From a virus, in the IMG/VR virus record IMGVR_UViG_3300032291_003299, positions 1-25,931 of that record: DNA of 25,931 bases, one strand, 5' to 3'. Below are positions 1-9,130 of this stretch, in pieces. Position 1 is the stretch's first letter; each line of letters begins with the position of its first letter. Position numbers and translations under genes: made by a program. The notes under the pieces were generated by a model. It was given only the letters and a program-made list of their open reading frames with translations, had not been told where the DNA came from and made no database searches.

Positions 1-207
1 GGCTGTTGGGTTATAGGATGTTCCGCCTGCTGAATATAATACTTGACCTGCAGAAGGAGATGTTGTTGTTCCTGTTCCGCCCTGCAATGTAGTTAGAAAT
101 GCTACTGAATCTATTTCTTTATTTGAGTTGGCAATAAGCGGGCCAGCACCGCCAGTAAGTCCATTGACTACAAGCTTATTCTTTACTTTAAAATCTTTAT
201 CTGACAA
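1..207 (-). CDS. Tail fibre protein, N-terminal fragment (runs off the window)
   Basis: Only the first 69 codons are inside the window; the C-terminal part lies to the left of position 1. The likely start is TTG at 205-207, because an in-frame TGA lies three codons upstream and translation from TTG gives SDKDFKVKN, which matches the DKNFKVK N-terminal module of the fibres at 3332-5164 and 9131-10705. The module continues with an AGP-like motif and a QGGTGTTT stretch, also shared by those paralogues. An AGGGGA Shine-Dalgarno-like run lies 13 nt upstream, which is long. The N-terminal module probably attaches the fibre to the baseplate or to another fibre (inferred from its being shared). The specificity domain cannot be seen. 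Confidence 0.75.
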   Translation of the reverse strand, partial: MSDKDFKVKNKLVVNGLTGGAGPLIANSNKEIDSVAFLTTLQGGTGTTTSPSAGQVLYSAGGTSYNPTA

Positions 208-255
208 TCTGGTTCACATATCCCCTAATTGGTATGACTTAATTATAGCACTGCT

Positions 256-591
256 TTATTCTGGAGCTGCCAGCCATTCTTGAGCATCTTCATCCCACCC
301 ATAGATTTTGTCATCTTCTGGATAAGGTTTTGGAGCAAGCCAGTTGCATGTTTCTTCGTCTAGAGTCCAGGATGGAAATCTTTGAGGCGGAATAAAGGCA
401 TCTCTTGCTTCATCATAGTAGTAACCTATACCCGCATAGTTCTTTCTTATGTTTCCATTATAAGATGTTTTAATCCATGTTCCGCCTAAATTATCAATAA
501 GCCATTGATATCCTTCATCTGGATCATTGTTGTCTCCTACTGTTACACGAGTAACAATATTATTCTCATTAATTTCTGCCCAGTGTGCCAT
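256..591 (-). CDS. Small tail-fibre-associated protein of unknown function (111 aa)
   Basis: This is a soluble, acidic, tryptophan-rich protein beginning MAHWAEINENNIVTRV and ending in DEDAQEWLAAPE. The start MAHxAxxxxNxIVxxVxV resembles small proteins found beside tail-fibre genes in many aquatic phages (from memory, not searched). Its ATG overlaps the stop of the upstream fibre gene by one base (TAATG at 591), which suggests translational coupling to the glycine-rich adhesin. Tryptophan-rich short proteins at this position often act in fibre assembly or as fibre tips, but no recognisable domain proves that here. There is no signal peptide and no membrane segment. Confidence 0.75.
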   Translation of the reverse strand: MAHWAEINENNIVTRVTVGDNNDPDEGYQWLIDNLGGTWIKTSYNGNIRKNYAGIGYYYDEARDAFIPPQRFPSWTLDEETCNWLAPKPYPEDDKIYGWDEDAQEWLAAPE

Positions 592-1487
592 TATGCTGTC
601 CTCACAAAATCTCCGTTAGCTGTAAATGTATGAATTGTATTTCCACCACTTGTTGTTATCGAACCACCCGTTGCCGTCATTGAGCCAGTTGTGTATCTAA
701 TTATTACTATACCAGAACCACCTCTTCCTGCAGTTCTATTATCTGCGGTTCCTTGTCCACCTCGTCCAGTATTTGCTGCTGCATCAACACCAACTGCCTG
801 CCCTGTTTCTTCCCATCCGCCCTGACCTCCAATGGAATAAGTTACACCATTAATAGTCGACGCTCTACCTAGACCTCCAGTCATTCCAGGTCCATAACCA
901 GCAGTTCCGTTTTGACCAGCGCCGCCAGCGCCACCTCCTGAACCTGCACGTCCACCTACAACTGCTGCATATCCAGTTCCACCAATATTTCCATATCCTG
1001 CTGCGCCTGCGATAAGTATTGGCGCCTGAACTCCTCCCGCACCTTGTCCAGATGAAAATGCTCCACCGCCACCACCAGATCCTCCAGCGCCGCCAGCGCC
1101 ACCTCCATAACAAGTTCCAAGACCTCCGCCGTATGCAGTGTTACCAAAAAATGTTGAGTTTCCACCTTGTGAACCATTACCGTTTGTAATAGTAACTCCA
1201 CCAGCTGCGCCAATTACAACTGGGTATGTTCCAGTAGCTGACATTGTAGAAGTTCCTTCAATAAAACCTCCACCTCCACCTCCACCACCTGCTGATGATC
1301 CGCCTCCTCCGCCACCTGCAATAATTGTATATGTTACAGAAACGGGGGAAACTGAAGAATAGAATTGCTTCCATACCCCATTAACTTTAACCCATTTTTG
1401 TGTAATTGTTTTCCAAGATCCGCCAACTTTTACATATTGAGCATTTACTGATTTCCATGCTCCGTTGACTTTAATATGCTCTGTCAT
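591..1487 (-). CDS. Glycine-rich tail adhesin / fibre (298 aa)
   Basis: The start is placed at ATG 1485-1487 (MTEHIKVNGAWK), two bases after the upstream stop, not at an in-frame ATG eight codons earlier that lies inside the upstream gene. The N-terminus carries three close repeats of the form VKVxGxWK within the first 45 residues, a short beta-type motif common at the start of phage fibres. From about residue 60 to 260 the protein is dominated by poly-glycine runs and GGxGG motifs, ending in GGSGIVIIRY, a signature of glycine-rich phage adhesins; such domains form polyglycine-II-like lattices in known receptor-binding proteins. The C-terminus (GGNTIHTFTANGDFVRTA) looks like a small beta domain. 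It probably contacts the cell surface. Its receptor is unknown. Confidence 0.85.
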   Translation of the reverse strand: MTEHIKVNGAWKSVNAQYVKVGGSWKTITQKWVKVNGVWKQFYSSVSPVSVTYTIIAGGGGGGSSAGGGGGGGGFIEGTSTMSATGTYPVVIGAAGGVTITNGNGSQGGNSTFFGNTAYGGGLGTCYGGGAGGAGGSGGGGGAFSSGQGAGGVQAPILIAGAAGYGNIGGTGYAAVVGGRAGSGGGAGGAGQNGTAGYGPGMTGGLGRASTINGVTYSIGGQGGWEETGQAVGVDAAANTGRGGQGTADNRTAGRGGSGIVIIRYTTGSMTATGGSITTSGGNTIHTFTANGDFVRTA

Positions 1488-1489
1488 AA

Positions 1490-2287
1490 TTAAGCCGTAT
1501 ACACTGCCCAAATATCTCCATCATTTCCGCCTGATGGGTTAGAGGTTGATGCTGTAACATTTCTTAATCCAATTGTTGTTCCAGGATCGTTTACTGGTCT
1601 TAAATAATAAATTTTTCCAAAACCGTCTGCAGATAATCTTACGGAGCCATCATACACATCAAATACTGCATCATTATTATTATTGTATCCATTTGTTCCG
1701 CCAGTAGAAGCTAAGTACATTTCTCCGCCTTCTAATCCACCTCTACCAGCCCAAATTTTTACTGAGCCATTTGTTACCTGGAATTTACTTACTCCACCTA
1801 TTCTGCTTATTAAGCCAGAGCCATCAAAAGTAACTAGTCCGTCTGAGGCAATTCTCATTCTTTCATTTTGCCCTAGAGTCTCAAAAACAATATTAGAATA
1901 ACCTTGCAACTTAATTCCATTTAGTCCACTATCAAACTTTAAATAATGAGATGATTGATCTGATGCCCAAGAGATTCCAGTTCCAGTTCCACCATTCATG
2001 TGTATATTTCCAGTAACAGAAAATTTTTGCTGTGGAGTGACTGTGCCAATTCCGACATTTCCTGCAGCATCAATCACAAAAGGGGATGAATCTGGATTAG
2101 ACTCATCTTCAACTCTAAACGCTTCTCCTGCTCCTCGCTGTGTAATTCGAAGGGCGGCAACTGAAGTAGAAGCATCAATTACTTGATTAGTGCTAAATGA
2201 ATTAGTTACACTTGTAGTAGGAGGAGTGATTGCAAATGTAACATCTTCCCAAGAAGAGCCGTTATATATCTTAAGTTTCTTTGCCAT
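1490..2287 (-). CDS. Tail fibre protein with GNVGIGT motif (265 aa)
   Basis: The protein starts MAKKLKIYNGSSWED, a variant of the KRWNG..W module found at 5425-6807 and 6818-8101. A good AGGAG Shine-Dalgarno lies 7 nt before the ATG. Around residues 85-95 it has AAGNVGIGTVTPQQKFSV, the beta-helical fibre motif often placed before a trimeric shaft or an S74 domain, but no S74 chaperone follows here. It ends instead in NPSGGNDGDIWAVYTA, an end seen on phage fibres that stop with a short beta hairpin. It sits 8 nt after the stop of the 2296-3339 gene and two bases before the glycine-rich adhesin, so the three are probably co-translated. It is probably a homotrimeric fibre. Confidence 0.8.
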   Translation of the reverse strand: MAKKLKIYNGSSWEDVTFAITPPTTSVTNSFSTNQVIDASTSVAALRITQRGAGEAFRVEDESNPDSSPFVIDAAGNVGIGTVTPQQKFSVTGNIHMNGGTGTGISWASDQSSHYLKFDSGLNGIKLQGYSNIVFETLGQNERMRIASDGLVTFDGSGLISRIGGVSKFQVTNGSVKIWAGRGGLEGGEMYLASTGGTNGYNNNNDAVFDVYDGSVRLSADGFGKIYYLRPVNDPGTTIGLRNVTASTSNPSGGNDGDIWAVYTA

Positions 2288-2295
2288 TTAGTCTC

Positions 2296-3339
2296 CTATA
2301 ATTCGGCTGAAAAGCCGATCCATCCATTTGTAGCGTCCATTAATAAAATTGCTGTATCTCCAGTTGCTCCATCTGATGTTCCTTGACCTATGACAAATGA
2401 GGCAGACCATACTGATGCTCTATTTGAACTAAAGCTGGTTGCTGGATAAGTTGTTGAACCATTTACTGCTGATAAAGAAATGTCTGATAAAGATGAGTAT
2501 GTTCTAGTTGGAGTTGCCCTCATGTTTGTTTTTAAATCTACAATAAAATATGAAGTAGCGCCATTATTTTTCGATCCAATTACTCCTGAACCAGAAATTA
2601 ATCTTTGATAGTATGATTGACACTTTGCGTACTCGCTATTATAGTCTCCGCCTGCTAAGGAAAAAGTTGTTGCAGAAGAACCAATTTCTAGTTGAACTCC
2701 TGTTACGTCATAATAAAAATCAGATGGATTTGTAGTTGCAAAATTAGGTACCATCATAAAGTTAACACTCATACCATTTATGGTTGTTGGAACTGTTCCA
2801 GTAACAGTATACCTAGTCCATGTTGTTGGGAATTGTCCATTTGGAATATTTATTTGAGCAATTGTAGTATCTGACCATCCATCATATGAAGCTGGTGTAG
2901 CTGAATTATATCCATAAACTGATGCTTGAATGCTTGTTAAAGCAGTTCCCCCAACATTGCTTGTATATGAAGATGCTGATGCTTTCATATAAAATGAAAG
3001 GGTTACTATCTTACCAATCATTGGTTGAGCAACAGTACTATCTATCATTTGCCCTAAATGATGCCATGAAGTTCCTCCAGAAAGTTGTGTTGAACTCATG
3101 CTTCCGCATCTTAAAGCATATTTAGATGGGGTAAATGTTGAGTTTGTTAAAACTCTTTGAAAGTTATTGCTTTGATAAAGAACCGAAGCCCACCTATCTA
3201 GCAAATAGCTTCCTGCTGGAATTGCTGATGAAGAGCTTCCAATTCCTCTTTGTGCAATTTCCATTCCGCCGTTGATAACAAAATTTTTACCAGCGGCTGT
3301 GGAATTAATTGATGATCCTAAATCTCTAGCTCTACTCAT
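2296..3339 (-). CDS. Tail fibre with carbohydrate-binding-like module (347 aa)
   Basis: The protein starts MSRARDLGSSINSTAAGKNFVINGGMEIAQRG. The INGG(M/F)xIxQRG motif (residues 21-32) is a family signature shared with three other fibres in this block, although the usual Trp of IWQRG is Ala here. A beta-sandwich resembling carbohydrate-binding modules follows, then VQLEIGSSATTFSLAGG and a conserved CQxYYxR segment, and the C-terminus is WIGFSAEL. The start overlaps the upstream fibre gene by 8 nt and has a GGAGG Shine-Dalgarno at a spacing of 9. The role inferred is recognition of cell-surface glycans. The exact sugar cannot be read from sequence. Confidence 0.82.
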   Translation of the reverse strand: MSRARDLGSSINSTAAGKNFVINGGMEIAQRGIGSSSSAIPAGSYLLDRWASVLYQSNNFQRVLTNSTFTPSKYALRCGSMSSTQLSGGTSWHHLGQMIDSTVAQPMIGKIVTLSFYMKASASSYTSNVGGTALTSIQASVYGYNSATPASYDGWSDTTIAQINIPNGQFPTTWTRYTVTGTVPTTINGMSVNFMMVPNFATTNPSDFYYDVTGVQLEIGSSATTFSLAGGDYNSEYAKCQSYYQRLISGSGVIGSKNNGATSYFIVDLKTNMRATPTRTYSSLSDISLSAVNGSTTYPATSFSSNRASVWSASFVIGQGTSDGATGDTAILLMDATNGWIGFSAEL

Positions 3340-5164
3340 TTACTGTAGCCTCCAGCGCTTCTAGTCTTTCTATTAATTCTTGATTTGCTTTTACTAGAGC
3401 AGATACAATTGAATTATAATCTACAGACCAAGGTACACCTTCTCCGCCTGGAAGAACAATTTCCTCATTTTCAATGTCTTGAGCAATAAATCCATACTGC
3501 TTTCTTTCTGAGCCAATAAAATTAAATTGCTTAGGAACTAATGATTTTATAATATCTGTTGCATTTGAGTAAGTCTGAATATTTTCTTTTAAGTCTTGAT
3601 CTGAAACATCTGATCTTCCAAAGATAAAAGTTGTTGCTCCAGATCTGCCTAAGTACATGTTTGCAACGTCGTTTCTAATTGTTAAAGAGTTTGCTCCGTT
3701 ATCCTCTGCTCTTGTTGAGCCATTCAAGAACACGACAAGTCCGTTTCCGCCAGTGTTATTTGCACCATTAATTATATAATTATAAGAATTAGTAGCTGTT
3801 CCTGCAGGCCACAGAGCTGAAAAAGAAATGTCTGCTGCTGGTGCTAAGCTATATAGTGGAACATATTGATAGGTAAGATTCTTTTGAAACCATGCCATAT
3901 CTTTATATGTACCAGTTCCAGTAACCTGAGATAGCCTTATTCCTCCAGTCAATCCAGCACATGTGTTAAATAAACTTGTTTCTCCAGAACCTCCGCTAAA
4001 ATTGTTAGTCATTATAAGTGTTGGGTTTGTTCCATTATCTTGAGCAGGAACTGATTGAGAATTATCACGAAATCCAAAGGTTCCATCTATTTGTAGTTTT
4101 ACTGTGGGAACAGAAGTTCCAATTCCGACATTCCCTGCCGAAGTAATACGCATTCTTTCAATATGTGTGCTTCCTCCACCAACTGGAACTGTATTAAATG
4201 TAATTCTTCCAGGAATATTACCAGCTATTACTGGGCCATCTGTAGTGAATGTTATTCTAGCGGATGATCTTAAGGCTGTGCCATCCCATCCTTCTGCTGC
4301 AATTAGACCCACTCTAGTATCTTGAAATGCTATTGTTGGCGTAGTCATTGTTCCGCCGTAAGTTCTAAGTGCTAAAACTGCTGGAGAATCTCCATCCCCA
4401 TATCTTTCTACAACTAATCCTGATTGATCTGCGCTGTATCCTCTTGATGTTACAGAACCATTTGGTCTAAACTCATGTCTAATTTCACCAGCACTGTTTT
4501 TAATATCAAATAGGTTTGCTGTTTGAGAAGCTAAGCCTGCAATTGTAAGGGGAACTGTTGTTGTAGTTGCGGCAGTAATAGTATTTGCGGCACCTGTAAC
4601 AACTGCATTTACCAAGTTAATAGGAGTAGATGAAATAATCTCAACTGTATCTCCTGCTGATGCTCCTTGTAGCAAGGTAACTGTATTGGTTCCGCCGTTT
4701 GTTGTATAATCAGTTGTTCTTACAAGTAATACGCCATTATAATAAATCTGCTCATATCCGTTTGTAAATACTACATCTGTAGTAAATACAGTCTGTCCAG
4801 CAGTTGCTGTAATTGTTTTTCTACGGATAATATATGGGTCTAGTGAATCACCAGTCTCATCAGAGTCCACCCACAATTGTCCAGTAACTGGATTATCTGG
4901 GGCGGAAGTCTGATATGCAATTCCTGGAGATACCCAAGATGCAGATGTACCATTTGTTCCTAGTAGCTTATTAGCATTATTTGTTTGAGATGGAAGAAGG
5001 GCATCAAATGCAGCTGATGCGCTTGTTTGCCCTGTTCCACCCAAATTTACTGGCAGAGCAGAAGATGAGCCAAGAACACCAGATGAGTCTACAGTAACTG
5101 GGCCAGCAACGGCCAAGTCTGTGACCTGGATATTCTTTTTTACCTTAAAATTCTTATCTGCCAT
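3332..5164 (-). CDS. Tail fibre with C-terminal S74 intramolecular chaperone (610 aa)
   Basis: The N-terminus (MADKNFKVKKNIQV) is the DKNFKVK attachment module, followed by an NLGGTGQT linker and a NGYEQIYYNGVLL segment that is also present in the 9131-10705 fibre. The middle is beta-rich, with AGNVGIGTSVPTVKLQI near residue 350. The last 90 residues form a peptidase S74 domain: SDQDLKENI has Ser521 and Lys526 at the Ser-x4-Lys spacing of the catalytic pair known from endosialidase chaperones, followed by YGFIAQDI and a terminal coiled coil (ALVKANQELIERLEAL). In that family the domain drives trimer folding and then cuts itself off before Ser. AGAGG serves as ribosome binding site, and an inverted repeat GATACC..GGTATC lies in the leader (about 5165-5190). 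Confidence 0.88.
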   Translation of the reverse strand: MADKNFKVKKNIQVTDLAVAGPVTVDSSGVLGSSSALPVNLGGTGQTSASAAFDALLPSQTNNANKLLGTNGTSASWVSPGIAYQTSAPDNPVTGQLWVDSDETGDSLDPYIIRRKTITATAGQTVFTTDVVFTNGYEQIYYNGVLLVRTTDYTTNGGTNTVTLLQGASAGDTVEIISSTPINLVNAVVTGAANTITAATTTTVPLTIAGLASQTANLFDIKNSAGEIRHEFRPNGSVTSRGYSADQSGLVVERYGDGDSPAVLALRTYGGTMTTPTIAFQDTRVGLIAAEGWDGTALRSSARITFTTDGPVIAGNIPGRITFNTVPVGGGSTHIERMRITSAGNVGIGTSVPTVKLQIDGTFGFRDNSQSVPAQDNGTNPTLIMTNNFSGGSGETSLFNTCAGLTGGIRLSQVTGTGTYKDMAWFQKNLTYQYVPLYSLAPAADISFSALWPAGTATNSYNYIINGANNTGGNGLVVFLNGSTRAEDNGANSLTIRNDVANMYLGRSGATTFIFGRSDVSDQDLKENIQTYSNATDIIKSLVPKQFNFIGSERKQYGFIAQDIENEEIVLPGGEGVPWSVDYNSIVSALVKANQELIERLEALEATVNE

Positions 5165-5197
5165 GATACCTCTATTTTACCATTTAAGGTATCTTAA

Positions 5198-5413
5198 TTA
5201 CTCTGATGCTTCTGTAATTACATAAGCTTCTGCAGTATTACCCGCTTCAACCCAACGAAGATATCTTGCATAATCAGAATTAGCGGGATCAGTAGGAATC
5301 CACCATACTTTACCATCTTCATCTGTTCTTACAATTGTTGATCCAAAATCTGTAGTATTAATCTTATAGTCTGAGTTATCTACAAACTCTGGCATTGTCA
5401 TTTCTTCTGTCAT
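5198..5413 (-). CDS. Small acidic protein between fibre genes (71 aa)
   Basis: This 71-residue acidic protein contains EDGKVWWIPTDPANSDYARY near its centre. The WIPxDPxNxDYxxYLxWV pattern recurs in short proteins, or as C-terminal tags, next to fibre genes in many marine and freshwater phages (from memory). AAGGAG lies 6 nt before the ATG, so it is efficiently translated. There is no membrane segment or signal peptide. It lies between two fibres that both end in S74 chaperones, so it may cap or help assemble one of them. That is inference; no enzymatic motif is visible. Confidence 0.72.
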   Translation of the reverse strand: MTEEMTMPEFVDNSDYKINTTDFGSTIVRTDEDGKVWWIPTDPANSDYARYLRWVEAGNTAEAYVITEASE

Positions 5414-5424
5414 TTTATTCTCCT

Positions 5425-6807
5425 TTAGTTAGTTATTTGAGCTTTTAAAGTATTTACTTCTGCTCGTAATTCTTTTACTGCCGCCACAAGTAGCGGAATA
5501 ATATTAGACTCTGCAATGCCTAGGAATTCTTCTGCAGGAGTAATTTCGTTACCCTCTTCATCAAGAACTGCCTCTGTAGTATTTGTCTTAATTATATTAT
5601 TGACCCACTCATAATCCTTGAGCGATTCTTTAACCTCTTGAGCAATAAAGCCTACAGTCTTACCCTCAACAAAATTATGTACTGGGTGCTCTTTCCAATC
5701 AAATGAGACGGGATTAAGAGAATCAATTATATCAAGTCCTGAAGATATAGGCAATACGTTTTCCTTGTATCTTCCGTCAGATGTGGCAATTGATGATGAT
5801 GTTGCAAATATCTGAGAGTTTACTTGAAGTCTATATGCACCCTGAGATCCTGTATAGCCAACTAATAAATATCCAGAGCTATTTATTACTGCTCTTTGAG
5901 TACCCGTTCCAACAAAGAATCTTACTTCAGAATCTTCATGTAGTGTGATCATTGGTTGGCCATATGATGCTAATGTTAAACTTCCACCACCTGCACAATA
6001 AACAGATCCTGATCCTGTGTTTATTGGATTATTAAAAATTAAAGATTTTCCATTATTTATAGACATATTTCCAGATGGGTCTATACGAACAGCTTCTGCC
6101 TGAGAGCCGTATCCTCCAGTTCTAAATACTAAAGTTCCTTGTCCGCTTCCATTAATTGTTGCCCCAATTGATGCACGAACATTTGCAGCGCTATAATCAT
6201 TTAAATTATGACTAAATCCTATTAGGTTGAATCCGTTAGCTGTATTTGTGTTTGGATCATTGATCATTAAAGCATAATTTATACTTGCTCCAGATGCGAT
6301 TGGATTTCTAATTGATAGTGGAGATACTGTATTTGTATGGTCTGAAGCTCCAATTAAAACCTTATGACCTTGAATTGCTAAAGAAACATTTCCATTTGCA
6401 TCTATACGCATTCTTTCTGTTGTGGATGAATTAACATAAAATCTTAAAGAATCATGATATACGTCTATTGCCGAACCATTGCCACTGTTATTAGAAATTC
6501 TTAGGGCATTACTTGCACCAGTACTGTCTGCCCCTTGTATTTGCATTACATCTAAGGCACTATTGCTTTGTCTTGCTAAACTTATTACTCCCCATGCATT
6601 GCTTGTATCTATTGTAAACCTAGAAGAAACGTTTACTTTATTTGTTGAGTTACCAGTTAAATTTAAAGATCCTTGAATTGTTTGTGTTGAAGCAAACGTG
6701 TTAGTGTTTGCTATTGATGCAGCGCCAATTGCGGCAGGAGTGGCGGTCCCTGGGGTACCTACTAATTCCCATTGACTTGTACTTCCGTTCCATCTTTTAA
6801 TTGCCAT
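5425..6807 (-). CDS. Tail fibre with C-terminal S74 intramolecular chaperone (460 aa)
   Basis: The N-terminus MAIKRWNGSTSQWELVG is the KRWNG attachment module, and an AGGAG Shine-Dalgarno lies 7 nt upstream. The shaft contains two copies of the ER(M/V)RID..GN(V/M)S pattern typical of beta-helical fibres (TERMRIDANGNVSL and AVRIDPSGNMSINNG). The final 118 residues are an S74 domain: SDGRYKENV places Ser343 and Lys348 at catalytic spacing, followed by VGFIAQEVKE, a charged insertion and a terminal coiled coil (VKELRAEVNTLKAQITN). Known S74 domains cleave themselves after trimerisation, so the mature fibre probably ends near residue 342. The S74 domain is only distantly similar to that of the 3332-5164 fibre, so this is not a recent duplication. 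Confidence 0.88.
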   Translation of the reverse strand: MAIKRWNGSTSQWELVGTPGTATPAAIGAASIANTNTFASTQTIQGSLNLTGNSTNKVNVSSRFTIDTSNAWGVISLARQSNSALDVMQIQGADSTGASNALRISNNSGNGSAIDVYHDSLRFYVNSSTTERMRIDANGNVSLAIQGHKVLIGASDHTNTVSPLSIRNPIASGASINYALMINDPNTNTANGFNLIGFSHNLNDYSAANVRASIGATINGSGQGTLVFRTGGYGSQAEAVRIDPSGNMSINNGKSLIFNNPINTGSGSVYCAGGGSLTLASYGQPMITLHEDSEVRFFVGTGTQRAVINSSGYLLVGYTGSQGAYRLQVNSQIFATSSSIATSDGRYKENVLPISSGLDIIDSLNPVSFDWKEHPVHNFVEGKTVGFIAQEVKESLKDYEWVNNIIKTNTTEAVLDEEGNEITPAEEFLGIAESNIIPLLVAAVKELRAEVNTLKAQITN

Positions 6808-6817
6808 TTATATCTCC

Positions 6818-8101
6818 TTATAGTTCCGCTGAAAAATCTAAATAATCGTTTGCATTTACTAATGATATCATTACAGGAGTATTATTTGTAAGTCCAGATG
6901 GAACCCAGCAATCTAAATTTAAAATATTTTGCGATGCTTGGTATACGTTAGAAAATGGTCCTACGGCAGTATTCCAATAGTAATTTGATCCTTGATTATA
7001 CAAGGCTACACCTGATGTTTTAGTAAGACTTGGAATAGTACGTAAATTTACTGGAACTGATACAGAAACCATTGCTCTAGTTGTAGATATTGCATTTCCT
7101 GATGCAAAATACATTGTATTTCCTAATGCTGAGTTTTGTGAATATCTAACAAAATATCTTTGACATGCGGCAAGTTCCTGCTGAGGATTTGCAGTATTTG
7201 TAGTAAATGGAGTTGCAATTGGTCCCGCCTCAAATTGTACATTTGCAAAACTATATGTAACAACTCCAGTTGTGACACGATATATATCTGGTCTTAGATA
7301 ATTTCCTTCTCCAATTGTTTTACCAGCTGTGGATGGAACTGGAAAAACTACTGTAAATCTTTGCCACAAAGTGGTTAATGTAATATCTGATGCCATTATA
7401 ACGTTTGTTGCAGATCCACCAGTTCCAAAAAATTGAACTAGTCTTGGTGTCCATACTGCAGTTCCAGAACTTACTTTACCATAAAATGAAAAAGTAGCAT
7501 TTTGTCCAGAGAATGTATTTACATCTTCAATTCTAGTATCTAGATTTGCTGGAGTTCCGCCATCTGTTGTATGCTGAATTTGCATATAATATTTAGGATT
7601 TCCTGGAACATCTGTTTGTCCTGGAGTAAATGTTTGTCTGCTAATTACTGCAACTCCACCTGTTCCAGATGACATATTAAATCTATCGGCAGTATATCCT
7701 CCTGCTGAATTAAATGTAAAAGTTGTACCTCTTTGCCAAATAGAAAAATCTCCATTTATAATCTTATTCTTACCAGTATTAAAATCACCCTGCCATCTTA
7801 ATCCTGTAGATGTTGTGGAGTCTGCATATAATGATTCTCCATTATTTCCCGCCGCAAATCTTGTATATGCTGCATTTCCAGTAGCCGCAAAAATGTCGCC
7901 TTTTGTTGTTAATGCTGTTGGAACAACTGCATTTGTAGTTGTATCTTGATCAATCCAAATATCTCCATCAACTTGTCCTGTAGGATTTGTGGCACCAATG
8001 AATGTAGTTTTACCCACTCTGCCGTCGGTAACTTTGACGGGAGCTAGGTCGGCACCAGCATAGACTTCCCATGCCGTTCCATTCCATCTTTTTACTGCCA
8101 T
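6818..8101 (-). CDS. Tail fibre with carbohydrate-binding-like module (427 aa)
   Basis: The N-terminus MAVKRWNGTAWEVYAG is the same module as in the 5425-6807 fibre, but the C-terminal part is of the INGG type. GKNKIINGDFSIWQRG lies at residues 110-125, followed by a beta sandwich, then VQFEAGPIATPF, CQRYFVRY and a terminal YLDFSAEL. It therefore joins one N-terminal family to another C-terminal family. The spacer GDIWIDQDTTTN (residues 46-57) is also present in the 9131-10705 fibre as GDLWIDQTTGN. AGGAGG lies 5 nt before the ATG. Probable role: host glycan binding at the tail tip. Confidence 0.83.
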   Translation of the reverse strand: MAVKRWNGTAWEVYAGADLAPVKVTDGRVGKTTFIGATNPTGQVDGDIWIDQDTTTNAVVPTALTTKGDIFAATGNAAYTRFAAGNNGESLYADSTTSTGLRWQGDFNTGKNKIINGDFSIWQRGTTFTFNSAGGYTADRFNMSSGTGGVAVISRQTFTPGQTDVPGNPKYYMQIQHTTDGGTPANLDTRIEDVNTFSGQNATFSFYGKVSSGTAVWTPRLVQFFGTGGSATNVIMASDITLTTLWQRFTVVFPVPSTAGKTIGEGNYLRPDIYRVTTGVVTYSFANVQFEAGPIATPFTTNTANPQQELAACQRYFVRYSQNSALGNTMYFASGNAISTTRAMVSVSVPVNLRTIPSLTKTSGVALYNQGSNYYWNTAVGPFSNVYQASQNILNLDCWVPSGLTNNTPVMISLVNANDYLDFSAEL

Positions 8102-8110
8102 TTTATCCTC

Positions 8111-9121
8111 CTATAATTCCGAACTTGCTGACCAGCCAAGCCAAAAAGAACCTAGTGATACTGAATTTGTTGTAAGCTGAACAGATGAATTTCCTACTCT
8201 TTCAAATGCAAAAAATGTTTGATTTGTTCCCGCTGGGGTAGTAATTCTATTGACATTGTTTGCGCTGTCATAAGCTTGCATTGTTGGAGCCGATCTTTTA
8301 GTGACTTTAAATTGAATTGGTACGTATGCATTTGAAACAGTTGGCATAGTTGTTACTATCATTCCATTTGTTCCAGAATTTGTAGGAGAATCATAAGAGT
8401 GTTCATAATATCTTTGACATAATGAAAGCTCTCCTCCTATTGTACCACCTGCACGAGAAAATGATGTTACAACATTTCCAATTTCAAGCTGAAGCCCTGC
8501 AATATAAATTCCGTCTCCAATTGCTTCAACAGCACCATTTGCTCTATAATAAACTAACTGAAATCCATATGTTCCAGTGCTTGTTAATGTTGCAGCTGAT
8601 GGAACTGTTGTTGTCCAGGTAATCGTTGTAAAAGAAGATGAATTAATCGTAAATGGAGCATTAGAACCATCTACTGCTCCGCTAAGCGCATTACCACCTG
8701 AAGTATTATAGCGACTATATAAATATACTCTATCAATATTGCCAATTGCTTTTATTTGCATAGAATAGGTAACTGTTCGTCCAGCAAGTGCTAGAGAATC
8801 TGTATTTTCCATTGTGTAGCCAATTAACATGCGGCCAGCATTGACAGGAACTGCTGTTGAAACAACGCTTTTTAAAGAGTACTTAAAGTTTGATGGGACA
8901 TGTGAACTTGATGTTTCACGAGTAATTGTTTGTGTTGCACCAGCACCTGGATACAAGGCAAAGGCAGAAATTCTATCTGCTGTATATATAACTGTTGCGG
9001 CAGCATCAGTTGTAAATGAAGTGCCACGCTGCCAGATATCAAATCCTCCATTTACAATAAGGTTTTTGCCAGCCACTTGATTATTAAATGGGTTGAATGC
9101 ATTATCTCTAGCTCTTGTCAT
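8111..9121 (-). CDS. Tail fibre with carbohydrate-binding-like module (336 aa)
   Basis: The protein starts MTRARDNAFNPFNNQVAGKN and reaches the family signature LIVNGGFDIWQRG by residue 33, so almost the whole chain is the binding module. It has the LQLEIGNVVTSFSRAGG and CQRYYE blocks and ends WLGWSASSEL, a variant of the SAEL terminus of its neighbours. Its N-terminus is most like that of the 2296-3339 protein. An AAGGAG site precedes the ATG, and the gap to the next gene upstream is 9 nt. Role inferred: receptor binding. Confidence 0.82.
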   Translation of the reverse strand: MTRARDNAFNPFNNQVAGKNLIVNGGFDIWQRGTSFTTDAAATVIYTADRISAFALYPGAGATQTITRETSSSHVPSNFKYSLKSVVSTAVPVNAGRMLIGYTMENTDSLALAGRTVTYSMQIKAIGNIDRVYLYSRYNTSGGNALSGAVDGSNAPFTINSSSFTTITWTTTVPSAATLTSTGTYGFQLVYYRANGAVEAIGDGIYIAGLQLEIGNVVTSFSRAGGTIGGELSLCQRYYEHSYDSPTNSGTNGMIVTTMPTVSNAYVPIQFKVTKRSAPTMQAYDSANNVNRITTPAGTNQTFFAFERVGNSSVQLTTNSVSLGSFWLGWSASSEL

Positions 9122-9130
9122 AGTTCTCCT

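Noticed and set aside
865-1362. Open frames on both strands full of Trp/Arg or Pro
   Set aside because: They arise from the repetitive glycine codons of the adhesin gene at 591-1487; composition is that of a frame-shifted poly-glycine gene.
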